Positions 27,995 through 38,540 of a stretch of DNA of 44,414 nucleotides are shown piece by piece. Both the position numbers and the translations under genes were made by a program. This DNA comes from a virus. The notes below the pieces were generated by a model. It was not told where the DNA came from. It ran no database searches and worked only from the letters and a program-made list of their open reading frames with translations. The stretch covers positions 1 to 44,414 of the IMG/VR virus record IMGVR_UViG_3300032304_001914; one strand, 5' to 3'. How positions within the stretch are numbered: position 1 is the stretch's first letter; the number at the start of each line of letters is the position of its first letter.

Positions 27995-28620
27995 TACCAA
28001 TTAGCACTAGATTTTAATCCCAATTTTTTGGCATACCTCCCAACATTGCAACTCCAGTACCCGGCCATTGTTCTGTCTTTCTTTTGGGCACAATTATGTC
28101 TTGCTCTAAATGATTTTGCAGCCTTTGGATTTCTATTTCTCACTTTAAGATTAGGGTCTCCAAATGTTACTTTCTTAATTGTACCCTTTGGTGTTTTTAC
28201 ATAAACTGCAAATTTTTTAGGACCTCCTGGTGTTCTAAATGGGGAATTTAATTTAACATTCTTTCCACGATGTTTTGCTTCAAATAATAACTCCTCAACT
28301 TCCTCTTCAAACATTGGAGCGTCCAACCAAACTTCATCACCATTCTCTAATAATACCTTTTTACCCAAGTCAGATTCAACCAACCAAATATCATCTTCGT
28401 TTAATCTAATATTACCTTGATTGTATAAATTTCTTACTTCATTGATTAATTTAAAATACTTGTCAGAATATATTCTAAAGATATTTTCATTCAGTGATAT
28501 TCTGTTCTCCAAATGATATTTTAAATCTTCAGATATCATACAAGGTTCTGTTAATCTCATTGGGGGGTTAAGAGATTCTCTCAAAACTTTTTTTATTAAA
28601 TTGTCTAAACTATTTCTCAT
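27994..28620 (-). CDS. Virion-associated protein with conserved KSFRARHNC domain
   Basis: 208 residues. N-terminus SLDNLIKKVLRES with L-R-E at 13-15, a leader variant. The C-terminal half GGPKKFAVYVKTPKGTIKK, VTFGDP and KSFRARHNCAQKKD is a domain I recall from many tailed phages, usually at the end of head- or tail-associated proteins. It has basic and Cys residues suited to zinc or nucleic acid. A motif close to TATTTATA (one change) is 14 nt before the ATG. Coupled to the cupin gene. Confidence 0.7.
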   Translation of the reverse strand: MRNSLDNLIKKVLRESLNPPMRLTEPCMISEDLKYHLENRISLNENIFRIYSDKYFKLINEVRNLYNQGNIRLNEDDIWLVESDLGKKVLLENGDEVWLDAPMFEEEVEELLFEAKHRGKNVKLNSPFRTPGGPKKFAVYVKTPKGTIKKVTFGDPNLKVRNRNPKAAKSFRARHNCAQKKDRTMAGYWSCNVGRYAKKLGLKSSANW

Positions 28621-28692
28621 AATTTGTTTTTTTAGATAAATATTCTTACTTTTATAATCATATATTAACTATCAAACAATTAAATAACTATT

Positions 28693-28896
28693 ATGAAATT
28701 TTATCGGTTTTTTCACGCGATTATGCAAATCTATATTTTTGCAAAAGTTTCTTATTTACTTTTTATGACTTCTTATAACCCTGAAGCTTATCCATTATCA
28801 ATGTTAAATTGGTGGATATATTTCCTAATTTTTGATATTTGGATGAACACCATATTAACCAATGAAAAACCTTTAAAAAAAGATGATAACAATTAA
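28693..28896 (+). CDS. Small membrane protein
   Basis: 67 residues, MKFYRFFHAIMQIYIFAKV start, hydrophobic to about residue 55, then a charged KPLKKDDNN tail. One to two transmembrane helices. Stands alone before the 28942 gene. Function unknown. Confidence 0.55.
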   Translation: MKFYRFFHAIMQIYIFAKVSYLLFMTSYNPEAYPLSMLNWWIYFLIFDIWMNTILTNEKPLKKDDNN

Positions 28897-28917
28897 ACAA
28901 CATAATATTTTTCGATA

Positions 28918-28925
28918 TATTTATA
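28918..28925 (+). promoter_or_regulatory. TATTTATA late-type promoter motif
   Basis: Exact TATTTATA, 16 nt before the ATG of the leader protein at 28942. Confidence 0.6.
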
Positions 28926-28941
28926 AAGAAAAACTTTTATT

Positions 28942-29457
28942 ATGAGATATAAAATTAATGAATCTAATATTAGATACACAATTAAAAAAGTATTACTAGA
29001 ACAAGAAGCGAAAGAAGATAAACCTAAACAAAGGTGTGTTCCTGAAAATGTAATCCCATTAGATGAAATTGTTGGTACTGCTGATGAATATATTGATTAT
29101 GCCCCAGGTGTAAACAAAAGAAAACTTGGTGTAAATTCAATGGTTGATACTTTAGGTATTCTTAATAATATAAGATTATTCAAAGATGTTAAAGATGGTG
29201 GAGCTCATTTAGCTTATAATATGATGCACCATTTAAATAAGTTCAGAAATAAAAACTATTACGATGAAACATCAAATCAATGCAATAAAGCTATGGACAA
29301 GATAATTGAATTGTATAAAGAAAATGAACATGGAACTGAACTTGTTAAAGATATTGAAAGAGTATTAAATCTCCAAACAAAAGATGACGAATACACACCT
29401 TCACCAAGAGCAAAAGAATATCTTAAAAGATGTTTAGTCTTGGTTAAGGGAGAATAA
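28942..29457 (+). CDS. Leader protein, unknown function
   Basis: 171 residues. Leader MRYKINESNIRYTIKKVLLEQE with L-L-E at 18-20, then a globular helical domain (VIPLDEIVGTADEYIDYAPG; LAYNMMHHLNKFRN). No transmembrane segment or enzyme motif. By analogy with T4 internal proteins it may be head-packaged and injected. Confidence 0.7.
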   Translation: MRYKINESNIRYTIKKVLLEQEAKEDKPKQRCVPENVIPLDEIVGTADEYIDYAPGVNKRKLGVNSMVDTLGILNNIRLFKDVKDGGAHLAYNMMHHLNKFRNKNYYDETSNQCNKAMDKIIELYKENEHGTELVKDIERVLNLQTKDDEYTPSPRAKEYLKRCLVLVKGE

Positions 29458-29510
29458 TCTAACCTCTTAGGAGGACTTTTAGGACCGTTACTAGTTATGG
29501 TAACAAAGAA

Positions 29511-29537
29511 AGGGGAAATTCGCTACTTCCCCTTTTT
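29511..29537 (+). terminator. Rho-independent terminator
   Basis: AGGGGAA/TTCCCCT stem followed by a T run, 54 nt after the 28942 stop. Confidence 0.8.
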
Positions 29538-29547
29538 CTATTTATGG

Positions 29548-29555
29548 TATTTATA
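29548..29555 (+). promoter_or_regulatory. TATTTATA late-type promoter motif
   Basis: Exact, 12 nt before ATG 29568; fixes this rather than the upstream ATG as the start. Confidence 0.6.
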
Positions 29556-29567
29556 AATAAAACTACT

Positions 29568-29864
29568 ATGAAACGAAAACTATTTTTTGGTTGGGGAAAT
29601 ATTAAATGGTTTATTAGAGAAATTGGTAAAATTTATTCTTCTAAGAACTCAATATTTTCCAAAAAAAGAATTGAATCTGGTGTTGCTTTTATCGTTGCAC
29701 AATGGGGTATGATTTTCTTTATACTTGAAAAACACTCAACATTAACTATGACTGACTTACTTATGTGGTCAGGTGTTGAATTCGCAATATCTGGTTACAT
29801 AATTCACCAAATTCAAAAAGAAAAGAAAACTGAAGAACAAAATGAAGAAACCCCCAACGTTTAA
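29568..29864 (+). CDS. Small membrane protein, holin-like
   Basis: 98 residues from ATG 29568. Basic N-terminus, hydrophobic segments near 42-58 and 65-82 (FIVAQWGMIFFIL; LLMWSGVEFAISGYI), then a charged EKKTEEQNEE tail. Size and two-helix layout resemble phage holins or virion membrane proteins. The classic holin here is the 33641 gene, so its role is uncertain. Confidence 0.6.
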   Translation: MKRKLFFGWGNIKWFIREIGKIYSSKNSIFSKKRIESGVAFIVAQWGMIFFILEKHSTLTMTDLLMWSGVEFAISGYIIHQIQKEKKTEEQNEETPNV

Positions 29865-29877
29865 TTGGGGGCTTTTT
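29851..29877 (+). terminator. Rho-independent terminator
   Basis: CCCCCAA/TTGGGGG then a CTTTTT run; the stem overlaps the last codons of the 29568 gene and may also work for dnaK on the other strand. Confidence 0.8.
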
Positions 29878-29884
29878 ATTTACT

Positions 29885-32322
<2,438 letters not shown>

Positions 32323-32497
32323 TTATATGTTTTATTTTTTATGGAGTCAATCCAAATTTATATTTAAACATATAAAAACTAGACCATAGTAAAAATAACT
32401 GACAATTTGTCAGTTTTTATGACAAATTAAATTTTTTTTATCAAATTATTGTTTTTTTTTTAAAACTTTATAGTATTTATTCCTAAAATAAAAATCA

Positions 32498-32542
32498 ATG
32501 GGTACTAATCTAATCAACATAAATCGAGTCTTATCTTATTAA
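32498..32542 (+). CDS. Possible leader peptide upstream of the AsnRS-like gene
   Basis: 14 codons, MGTNLININRVLSY, with three Asn codons (AAT, AAC, AAT). Its stop overlaps the base of a terminator hairpin at 32541, and the synthetase-like gene follows. This is the arrangement of a transcription attenuator. Asn is common in this AT-rich genome, so three in fourteen is only suggestive. The rest of 32302-32497 holds no gene, only AT-rich spacer with a CTGACAATTTGTCAG palindrome. Confidence 0.35.
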   Translation: MGTNLININRVLSY

Positions 32543-32571
32543 TCCTCCTATTATTAGGGGGATTTTTTTTA
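32541..32571 (+). terminator. Terminator or attenuator before the AsnRS-like gene
   Basis: AATCCTCC/GGGGGATT (8 bp, one wobble) with an 8-nt loop and a T run, 37 nt before the ATG at 32608 and directly after the small leader ORF. No gene of normal size lies between it and the dnaK start, so it is probably regulatory. Confidence 0.65.
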
Positions 32572-32607
32572 TTATATAAATTAACACATAAAAACAAATT
32601 TTAAAAA

Positions 32608-33441
32608 ATGAAAAACACAAAAATTTACAATGAATTGGTTCAAAAGATGAGAACCTTCTTCCAAGCTAAAGGTTTTTTGGAAGTTCCAGTACAATCAAGA
32701 TTATCTATCTTAGCCGCTTGTGAAAATCCACATAGCATCACAACATTTGAATATTCTGGAGAAATTTGGCCTCTACCTCAGACAGGTCAAATGTGGTTGG
32801 AATATGAATTGCTACATAATCCTGAATATCCTGGGGTATATTGTATCTCAACATCATATAGACAAGAAGTTAATCCTATTCCGGGAAGACACTCATTGAT
32901 TTTTCCTATGTTTGAAGTTGAAACTAAAGGTACAAAAGAAGATATGGTTAAACTTCAAGCTGAAATGTTAGAATATCTTGGTTTTGATACACCAAAAGTT
33001 GTTGATTATGACCAACTATGTGAACATTATGGTACAGAAATCCTTGAAGCGGAACACGAAACAAAAATGTGGAATGAAATCGGTGATTCAATCTCTCTTC
33101 AAAACTTCCCATTAAGAACAAACCCATTTTGGAATATGCAAAAGGGTGAAGGTGATAAGTTTCAAAAGGTTGACGTTATTCTTTTTGGTCAAGAAACTAT
33201 TGGTTCGGCTGAAAGAAGCTGTGATAAAGAAAGTATGAAAGAAATGTTCTACACAATTGAAGGTGGAAACTACGCTGGAAAACTTTTTGAATTATTTGGT
33301 AAGGAAAGAGTAGAAAAAGATTTGGAAGATTTCTTATCTTTGGACTTCTTCCCAAGATTTGGTTGGGGTTGTGGTATGACCAGATTGGCAAGAGCGTATG
33401 AACTTAATCTTCAAAAAAAACTTAGTGCTGAAATCGCTTAA
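32608..33441 (+). CDS. Class II aminoacyl-tRNA synthetase-like, Asn/Asp type
   Basis: 277 residues: only the class II catalytic core, no N-terminal anticodon-binding domain. Motif 2 is at about 84-105 (SYRQEVNPIPGRHS then FPMFEVE) and motif 3 at about 250-262 (GWGCGMTRLARA), as in AsnRS/AspRS/AsnA relatives. Without an anticodon domain it may be an asparagine synthetase A-like enzyme, or may charge a tRNA or protein. The tRNA cluster makes a link to translation attractive. A possible attenuator precedes it. Confidence 0.75.
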   Translation: MKNTKIYNELVQKMRTFFQAKGFLEVPVQSRLSILAACENPHSITTFEYSGEIWPLPQTGQMWLEYELLHNPEYPGVYCISTSYRQEVNPIPGRHSLIFPMFEVETKGTKEDMVKLQAEMLEYLGFDTPKVVDYDQLCEHYGTEILEAEHETKMWNEIGDSISLQNFPLRTNPFWNMQKGEGDKFQKVDVILFGQETIGSAERSCDKESMKEMFYTIEGGNYAGKLFELFGKERVEKDLEDFLSLDFFPRFGWGCGMTRLARAYELNLQKKLSAEIA

Positions 33442-33443
33442 TT

Positions 33444-33629
33444 ATGACAAAAAAACAAAATCCTGAACCCATTAATACTGGAACTACTAAATATGAGGTT
33501 GTTGTTGATGGGGATGATATTATTCAAATATGGAAATATGACAAAAGAATCAGTAAAACACCATATGAGATAGAAAATATCTATAAAGGAGAACCAAAAT
33601 TTACTAAATTAAAAAAGGGGTCGAAATAG
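33444..33629 (+). CDS. Small hypothetical protein
   Basis: 61 residues, MTKKQNPEPINTGTTKYEVV start, then VVDGDDIIQIWKYDK and a basic tail. Begins 2 nt after the synthetase-like stop, so it is co-transcribed. The terminator at 33614 overlaps its end. No family recognised. Confidence 0.65.
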   Translation: MTKKQNPEPINTGTTKYEVVVDGDDIIQIWKYDKRISKTPYEIENIYKGEPKFTKLKKGSK

Positions 33630-33640
33630 ACCCCTTTTTT
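33614..33640. terminator. Bidirectional terminator
   Basis: AAAGGGGTC/GACCCCTTT 9-bp stem with A and T runs on either side; ends the synthetase operon and the convergent holin gene. Confidence 0.85.
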
Positions 33641-34138
33641 TTATTCTTGTTCACCTTCTTTATATTTTTCTTCATTAAATTCTTTTAAATTATTCTTTAT
33701 ACTCTTACCAAAATTAACTAAATCTAAAACGTGACGTATAAGTCCTTTTCCAAACATTACTTTCCAATTCTCATCAATTGATTTCATTTCAGCATAAATT
33801 AAACCCAAACTAATTATCTTGGTTGATAGATGTTGTATAGGTATTAAATATTTAACAAATTCATTTAGTAAAAAAACATCCAACATAAAAAACAACAATA
33901 TCAATGAAGTATACCCAATTAATTTTGGAACAAACCCTCTTACAAAAGCTCTTGAAGTCCATCTAATTTTAACCCCCTCTCTACGTTGTTTAATTATCCT
34001 ACAATAAGCAGTAATGATATCAAGTAATACAAATCCTAGGACAACCAATAATATTCCAGCAGAAGGGGCAAAAAACGTCAAAATCGATAACCAAAATCCA
34101 AATAACCCCTCTTTGACAGTTTCAAATAAATGCTTCAT
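33641..34138 (-). CDS. Holin of the phage_holin_4 type
   Basis: 165 residues with three to four hydrophobic helices (FFAPSAGILLVVLGFVLLDII at about 22-42, a second near 77-92, a third about 98-115) and a charged tail. The VLLDIITAYCRII segment with its Asp is characteristic of this holin family. Divergently paired with the endolysin at 34237. It would form the inner-membrane hole that releases endolysin or disrupts the membrane potential. Confidence 0.8.
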   Translation of the reverse strand: MKHLFETVKEGLFGFWLSILTFFAPSAGILLVVLGFVLLDIITAYCRIIKQRREGVKIRWTSRAFVRGFVPKLIGYTSLILLFFMLDVFLLNEFVKYLIPIQHLSTKIISLGLIYAEMKSIDENWKVMFGKGLIRHVLDLVNFGKSIKNNLKEFNEEKYKEGEQE

Positions 34139-34212
34139 ATATATTTTTTTTTAAGTAAATAGTTTTTATTAAATTTAACAATTATAAATATCTAAATTTG
34201 AATAAAAGTCGG

Positions 34213-34220
34213 TATTTATA
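34213..34220 (+). promoter_or_regulatory. TATTTATA late-type promoter motif
   Basis: Exact, 16 nt before the endolysin ATG at 34237, which supports that start over the TTG at 34198. Confidence 0.6.
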
Positions 34221-34236
34221 TAAAAACTATCACACT

Positions 34237-35040
34237 ATGTTAAAAATCGGATCAAAAGGAAACTTGGTAAAACTCCTCCAAGAAAAACTAGGAGTTACAG
34301 CTGATGGTGATTTCGGACCTAAAACCGAATCAGTACTAAAAGAGTGGCAATCTAAGAATGGTTTGGTTGTCGATGGTATTGCAGGTCAAGTGACTTTGTC
34401 AAAGATGGGAATTGAAATTCCTGTAGTCAAAAAAGAATCATTAAAATTGGATAAACTTAAAGGTCACGTACCACAAAATGTGATTGACGAGATTGGTTTA
34501 ATTGCTGAAAAATTTAACCTCATCACAAATCTTCGTTTAGCACATTTCTTAGCTCAATGTTCTCACGAATCGGGTAATTTTAAAATCCTTACAGAGAATT
34601 TAAATTATTCAAAAGATGGTTTAATGAAAATATTTGGAGGATATTTCCCTAGTAACTTGGCTGAATCTTATGCCCACCAACCTGAGAAAATTGCTTCTCG
34701 TGTTTATGGAAGTAGAATGGGTAATGGTGATGAAACGACTAAAGAGGGGTGGAAATTCCGTGGTCGCGGATTTTTACAAGTAACAGGTAAACAAAATTAC
34801 CAAATATTAGGTGATTTTTTAAATGTTGATTTGGTATCTAATCCAGACTTAGTTGCTACAACATACCCATTGTCTTCAGCCGCTCATTTCTTTTATAAAA
34901 ATAATCTTTGGCCGATATGTGATGAAGGTTTATCAGAAGAAGTTGTTACGAGAGTAAGTAGAAGAGTGAATGGAGGGGATAACGGACTCCAACACAGAAA
35001 ATCAGAATTTAAAAGATTTGAAAAACTATTACTAGTTTAA
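34237..35040 (+). CDS. Endolysin: peptidoglycan-binding plus GH19-like domain
   Basis: 267 residues from ATG 34237. Residues 1-60 form a PG_binding_1 domain (LQEKLGVTADGDFGPKTESVL, then VDGIAGQVT). The rest is a GH19 chitinase/lysozyme-like catalytic domain with AQCSHESGNF (catalytic Glu), KFRGRGFLQVTGKQNY and VSRRVNGGDNG. It lacks a signal peptide, so it depends on the holin next door. Terminator follows. Confidence 0.9.
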   Translation: MLKIGSKGNLVKLLQEKLGVTADGDFGPKTESVLKEWQSKNGLVVDGIAGQVTLSKMGIEIPVVKKESLKLDKLKGHVPQNVIDEIGLIAEKFNLITNLRLAHFLAQCSHESGNFKILTENLNYSKDGLMKIFGGYFPSNLAESYAHQPEKIASRVYGSRMGNGDETTKEGWKFRGRGFLQVTGKQNYQILGDFLNVDLVSNPDLVATTYPLSSAAHFFYKNNLWPICDEGLSEEVVTRVSRRVNGGDNGLQHRKSEFKRFEKLLLV

Positions 35041-35045
35041 GATAA

Positions 35046-35078
35046 AAATCCCCCACTAAAAATAGGGGATTTTTTTAT
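35046..35078 (+). terminator. Rho-independent terminator
   Basis: AATCCCC/GGGGATT stem and T run 6 nt after the endolysin stop. Confidence 0.85.
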
Positions 35079-35119
35079 ATTTAAACTATAAAATATTGTA
35101 TTTTTTTATAGTTTAAATA

Positions 35120-35127
35120 TATTTATA
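35120..35127 (+). promoter_or_regulatory. TATTTATA late-type motif
   Basis: Exact, but only 3 nt before the ATG at 35131, so either the message is leaderless or the match is accidental in a TA-rich stretch. Confidence 0.35.
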
Positions 35128-35130
35128 TAT

Positions 35131-35274
35131 ATGAAACATAAAACTCTTTTAATCTCAGAAAACACCCACACAAAATTAAAGAATTTTTGTAAAGAAAATT
35201 CAATTAAACTTAACGATTGGGTTGAAAAATTAATAATTGAAGAACTAAGAAAAAAAACATCTAATGGAGAATAA
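35131..35274 (+). CDS. Small ribbon-helix-helix-like protein
   Basis: 47 residues: strand KTLLISEN, then helices THTKLKNFCKENS and LNDWVEKLIIEELRKK, the layout of an Arc/CopG regulator. Its stop overlaps the start of the GIY-YIG gene by 11 nt (ATGGAGAATAA), so the two are coupled and this may control the endonuclease. Confidence 0.6.
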   Translation: MKHKTLLISENTHTKLKNFCKENSIKLNDWVEKLIIEELRKKTSNGE

Positions 35275-35920
35275 TTGGTATGTATATCAACATATTAGGT
35301 TGGATAAAAATGAACCCTTCTATATTGGAATTGGGAATAAAAAAAATTTTGCTAGGGCGTTTGAATTTAGCAAAGATAAACGAAACAAAATTTGGTGGAA
35401 AATTTATTCTAAAACTAATATTTCTGTTGAAATTTTATATGAAAGTCTAACAAAAACTGAGGCTTCATTGAAAGAACAAGAACTAATAAAAAAATATGGT
35501 AGAAAAGATTTGAATGAAGGTTCTTTGTGTAATATGACTGATGGAGGTGATGGTATTTGGAATTGCATTAGAACTGAAAAAACTAGAAAATTATTAAGTG
35601 AACTAAAAATTGGTTCTAAAAATCCTCAATTTGGAAAAAAACAATCCAAAGAATTCATTGAAAAAAGATTTAAAAATATAAGAGGTATAAAAAAAAGTGA
35701 TGAAGATAAAAAGAAACAATCACTGAATACAATTAAATCTGGTCAAGCAAAAGAAGTTGATGTATTCAAATATAATACTAATGAATACATTGGTAGGTTT
35801 TATGCTATCTCAGAAGCTTGTAGAATATTAGGATTTCATCATCTAAACGGAAAAGCTGTTCAAGTAGCTAAAGGAAAAAGAAATCATACGCAAGGTTATG
35901 TATTCAAATATGTAAATTAA
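35264..35920 (+). CDS. GIY-YIG homing endonuclease (Seg-like)
   Basis: 218 residues. WYVYQHI and PFYIGIG give the GIY-YIG core, followed by KTEASLKEQELIKKYGR (Glu of the active site) and NMTDGGDG. The linker has NUMOD3-type motifs (GSKNPQFGKKQSKE; RGIKKSDEDK) and the C-terminus a NUMOD1-like DNA-binding repeat (VDVFKYNTNEYIGRF, then ISEACRILG). Free-standing, like T4 seg genes. Probably mobile. Confidence 0.88.
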   Translation: MENNWYVYQHIRLDKNEPFYIGIGNKKNFARAFEFSKDKRNKIWWKIYSKTNISVEILYESLTKTEASLKEQELIKKYGRKDLNEGSLCNMTDGGDGIWNCIRTEKTRKLLSELKIGSKNPQFGKKQSKEFIEKRFKNIRGIKKSDEDKKKQSLNTIKSGQAKEVDVFKYNTNEYIGRFYAISEACRILGFHHLNGKAVQVAKGKRNHTQGYVFKYVN

Positions 35921-35950
35921 AAAACCCCCCAATAAAATGGGGGTTTTTTT
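35921..35950. terminator. Bidirectional terminator
   Basis: AAAACCCCC/GGGGGTTTT stem between the convergent GIY-YIG and metallophosphoesterase genes. Confidence 0.85.
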
Positions 35951-36671
35951 ATATGAATTCCAATTCATTTGTTTTAGGATTCCATACTACAGTCAATGGT
36001 TTGTTTTTATACTCATATCTTTCATTCAATACACTTGCATTTATATAATGAGTATCACCATCAAATACATAGCCATATCCTGAGTGAATATGACCACAAA
36101 CGTGAATCTTTGGTTTAATTTCTTTGATTCTATCAGCCAATAGTTCACAACCTAGATGTTCAGTTCTACCAATAACTTGGTCAACATAACCATAAGCTGG
36201 TCCGTGAGTGATTAAGATGTCAGTATCAGTTGGAATATTATTCCATCTACGTTTTAGTTCCTCACCTTTTCTTGGTAGATTAAATGCCCAATCAAAGAAT
36301 TCTGGTTGCCAAGGACTACCATATATCTTCACAGGTTTTTCATCCCCAATTTGGACTTCTACTGAACTATCTCTTAGGTATTCAAAGTTCTTATAGCTGT
36401 TTAAAATTTCTTCGGTACGTCTAGGTATTAGAACACTTCCGTGAACAAAGAATGGTTCTCTATCTATGAAACCCCAATCGTGATTACCTGCAATGAACAT
36501 TTTAAAGTCATAATTCTCCAAACTATTATACCACTCACAAAAATCTTCAATTTCGTGCTTATAACCCATTGAAGATATATCCCCAGAGTGGATTAATAAA
36601 TTTCCACCAATTAAGTCATCAGTGATTAATTTGTGTTTAGAGTGAGTATCGGATAAAAATGTGATTTTCAT
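35949..36671 (-). CDS. Calcineurin-like metallophosphoesterase
   Basis: 240 residues. FLSDTHSKH at about 4-12 (D and H), IHSGDISS near 27-34, AGNHDW near 62-67, ITHGPAYG near 157, and CGHIHSGYG near 195, the five metal-binding blocks of the MPPED/UPF0046 type. Substrate unknown; phosphodiesters of nucleic acid or nucleotides are typical. Monocistronic and minus strand. Confidence 0.88.
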   Translation of the reverse strand: MKITFLSDTHSKHKLITDDLIGGNLLIHSGDISSMGYKHEIEDFCEWYNSLENYDFKMFIAGNHDWGFIDREPFFVHGSVLIPRRTEEILNSYKNFEYLRDSSVEVQIGDEKPVKIYGSPWQPEFFDWAFNLPRKGEELKRRWNNIPTDTDILITHGPAYGYVDQVIGRTEHLGCELLADRIKEIKPKIHVCGHIHSGYGYVFDGDTHYINASVLNERYEYKNKPLTVVWNPKTNELEFI

Positions 36672-36738
36672 TTTTTTGTATTTTTTTTAAAAAAGGGCAA
36701 AAATTTATTAAAACTAAACTTTTTTTATATTTAACTAA

Positions 36739-36746
36739 TATTTATA
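36739..36746 (+). promoter_or_regulatory. TATTTATA late-type promoter motif
   Basis: Exact, 15 nt before the ATG of the 36762 leader protein. Confidence 0.6.
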
Positions 36747-36761
36747 GTAAAATAAAAAATT

Positions 36762-37190
36762 ATGAAAAAAATTGTAAGATTAACAGAATCTGATTTAGTT
36801 AGATTAGTAAAAAGAGTTATTAATGAACAAAATATTGTGGTTTCTGATCCAGATATCAAATATGTTGCTAATAGACCAAATACTTCTGCTATCAAACATA
36901 GCCCTAACCCTCAAATAGTTAATGGTATTGTTGACTTATTTTACCCAACAGATTTGACAAAGAAAGTTGCTGATGGTCGTGATTTTGGAACTTGGGGTGA
37001 TTATATAGCTGCCAATTATTCCCTAACCCCAAGAGGAAATGATTATTTAACAAACATCAATCCTAATGTTCCTACTGGTAGGATGTTTAAATTTACTAAT
37101 GATATGCATGGTTATCCAAGAGGAACAATAGTTAGAGTTACACCTAGTAGTGGTACTAGAAAACAATCAAATCCATCTTTTGATTTTTAA
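36762..37190 (+). CDS. Leader protein, unknown function
   Basis: 142 residues. Leader MKKIVRLTESDLVRLVKRV followed by I-N-E at 20-22. The rest has TDLTKKVADGRDFGTWGDY and a basic, Pro/Asn-rich tail. No known domain. The leader is nearly the same as those of the two tandem genes at 42418 and 42959, which have different bodies. Confidence 0.75.
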   Translation: MKKIVRLTESDLVRLVKRVINEQNIVVSDPDIKYVANRPNTSAIKHSPNPQIVNGIVDLFYPTDLTKKVADGRDFGTWGDYIAANYSLTPRGNDYLTNINPNVPTGRMFKFTNDMHGYPRGTIVRVTPSSGTRKQSNPSFDF

Positions 37191-37212
37191 ACTATTAATT
37201 TTATTTTATAAA

Positions 37213-37246
37213 AAAATCAGTAACATTTGTTACTGATTTTTTTTGT
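37213..37246. terminator. Bidirectional terminator
   Basis: AATCAGTAAC/GTTACTGATT 10-bp perfect stem with T runs; overlaps the end of the 37217 gene. Confidence 0.85.
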
Positions 37247-37867
37247 TATGACATATGTTATAATAAATACAAAATTATCATTTTCTTCTTTATATTTACC
37301 ACATGAAATCCCAATATATTTTTTTTCATTTGATATATCATTAATTAAAATATTAGGGACATTAAAGTCATTTTTAAAAAAATCATCAAGTATTGTTTCA
37401 ATTAGTGAATGGTATGTAATTTTATTGTTTTTATTGAAATTATAAAAAAAACTAACTTCAGATACATAAATTTGTTCAGGAATAATTTTAGAATTACAAT
37501 AAGATTCACGTTCTTTTATAAATGTCTCAGCAAAACGAACTCTGTCACTAGGATACTTACACACACTTTTCACATTATACCCTTTACAATATAAATCATA
37601 ACTTATTGGTTTATCTTCATTGTGTATTTGAGATTCATCACCATATGTTTCAAAATATAAGACATTATAATCGGCAGCATATATTGGAATAGTATCTTTT
37701 TCAATTGACACAATTCCTCTATTTTGTCTTTCTTCAATTATTATGTTAATTAATTCATTTTTAATTAAATTCTTGTTCAAAGAATCAAAATCTACATAAT
37801 CATTAATGGTTTGACCAAAAATAAGTATTGGTAATGTAAGTACTAAAACCAAAATTAAATTTTTCAT
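37217..37867 (-). CDS. Secreted hypothetical protein
   Basis: 216 residues with a signal peptide (MKNLILVLVLTLPILIFGQ) and a polar mature part containing several Tyr and Asn. No lipobox and no domain recognised. Driven by a host-type promoter (37909-37939). A phage-encoded secreted protein suggests action on the host envelope; the function is not known. Confidence 0.7.
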   Translation of the reverse strand: MKNLILVLVLTLPILIFGQTINDYVDFDSLNKNLIKNELINIIIEERQNRGIVSIEKDTIPIYAADYNVLYFETYGDESQIHNEDKPISYDLYCKGYNVKSVCKYPSDRVRFAETFIKERESYCNSKIIPEQIYVSEVSFFYNFNKNNKITYHSLIETILDDFFKNDFNVPNILINDISNEKKYIGISCGKYKEENDNFVFIITYVITKKISNKCY

Positions 37868-37908
37868 AGTTATTACGTTTTTTATTTGTTAATAAATAAT
37901 TGACATCA

Positions 37909-37939
37909 CAAAAATACAATTCTATTTTCTATTTCCAAA
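37909..37939 (-). promoter_or_regulatory. Bacteroidetes-type promoter
   Basis: Minus strand TTTG (37939-37936), 19 nt, TATTTTTG (37916-37909), 42 nt before the ATG of the secreted protein. Confidence 0.65.
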
Positions 37940-37966
37940 ATATTTGGAGTTTTTTTCAAAAAAAAT

Positions 37967-38524
37967 TTAATCCCACCATCCACGTATTCCTGTTCCATCA
38001 AAAATATCATCCCAATTTCCTTCGTTTTTATAAACATTTGGATGTTGACCTTTCAGTATTTCCCAAAGTTCATTCCATTCAATTTCTTCAAGTTCTCTAA
38101 TTCTTGCAAAATATTTACGTTTGAACTCTTGTTCTTCTTCAGAATCTTTATCTACCATTTCCAAGAAACTTGGTTTATCTTCAATAGGTATAAAATCATA
38201 ATTAAACCCACTTAAACCTCTTCCCATTTCTTTTTCAACGATATCAAAATATCTATCTTCACGTATGTTTTTAATTATCTCAGTAGCACGTCTCATTTTA
38301 GCGACTTTCTTCATTCTACTATGTTGAATCTCGTTACCTTTTTTTTCAACACCATTAGCGATATCATCAACACCAATTTCAATGAAGTCTAATGTACCAC
38401 TATAGTCCCACCAATGGTGATTCCACAGAGCTTTTCTGAATTTGTATATATTCCTAAAGAAATTAGGTAAATCTCGCATTAAAAATCGTTTGGTTCTTCC
38501 AAACCAAGTATATGAGTAAGGCAT
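37967..38524 (-). CDS. Conserved phage hypothetical protein
   Basis: 185 residues. Basic, aromatic N-terminus (SYTWFGRTKRFLMRDLPNF; FRKALWNHHWWDYSGTLDFIEI) and acidic helical rest with DSEEEQEFKRKYFARIREL and a WDDIFDGTGIRGWWD tail. The HHWWDYSGTL segment is a pattern I recall from phage proteins without assigned function. Confidence 0.7.
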   Translation of the reverse strand: MPYSYTWFGRTKRFLMRDLPNFFRNIYKFRKALWNHHWWDYSGTLDFIEIGVDDIANGVEKKGNEIQHSRMKKVAKMRRATEIIKNIREDRYFDIVEKEMGRGLSGFNYDFIPIEDKPSFLEMVDKDSEEEQEFKRKYFARIRELEEIEWNELWEILKGQHPNVYKNEGNWDDIFDGTGIRGWWD

Positions 38525-38540
38525 TTTGAATATTTTTTAT

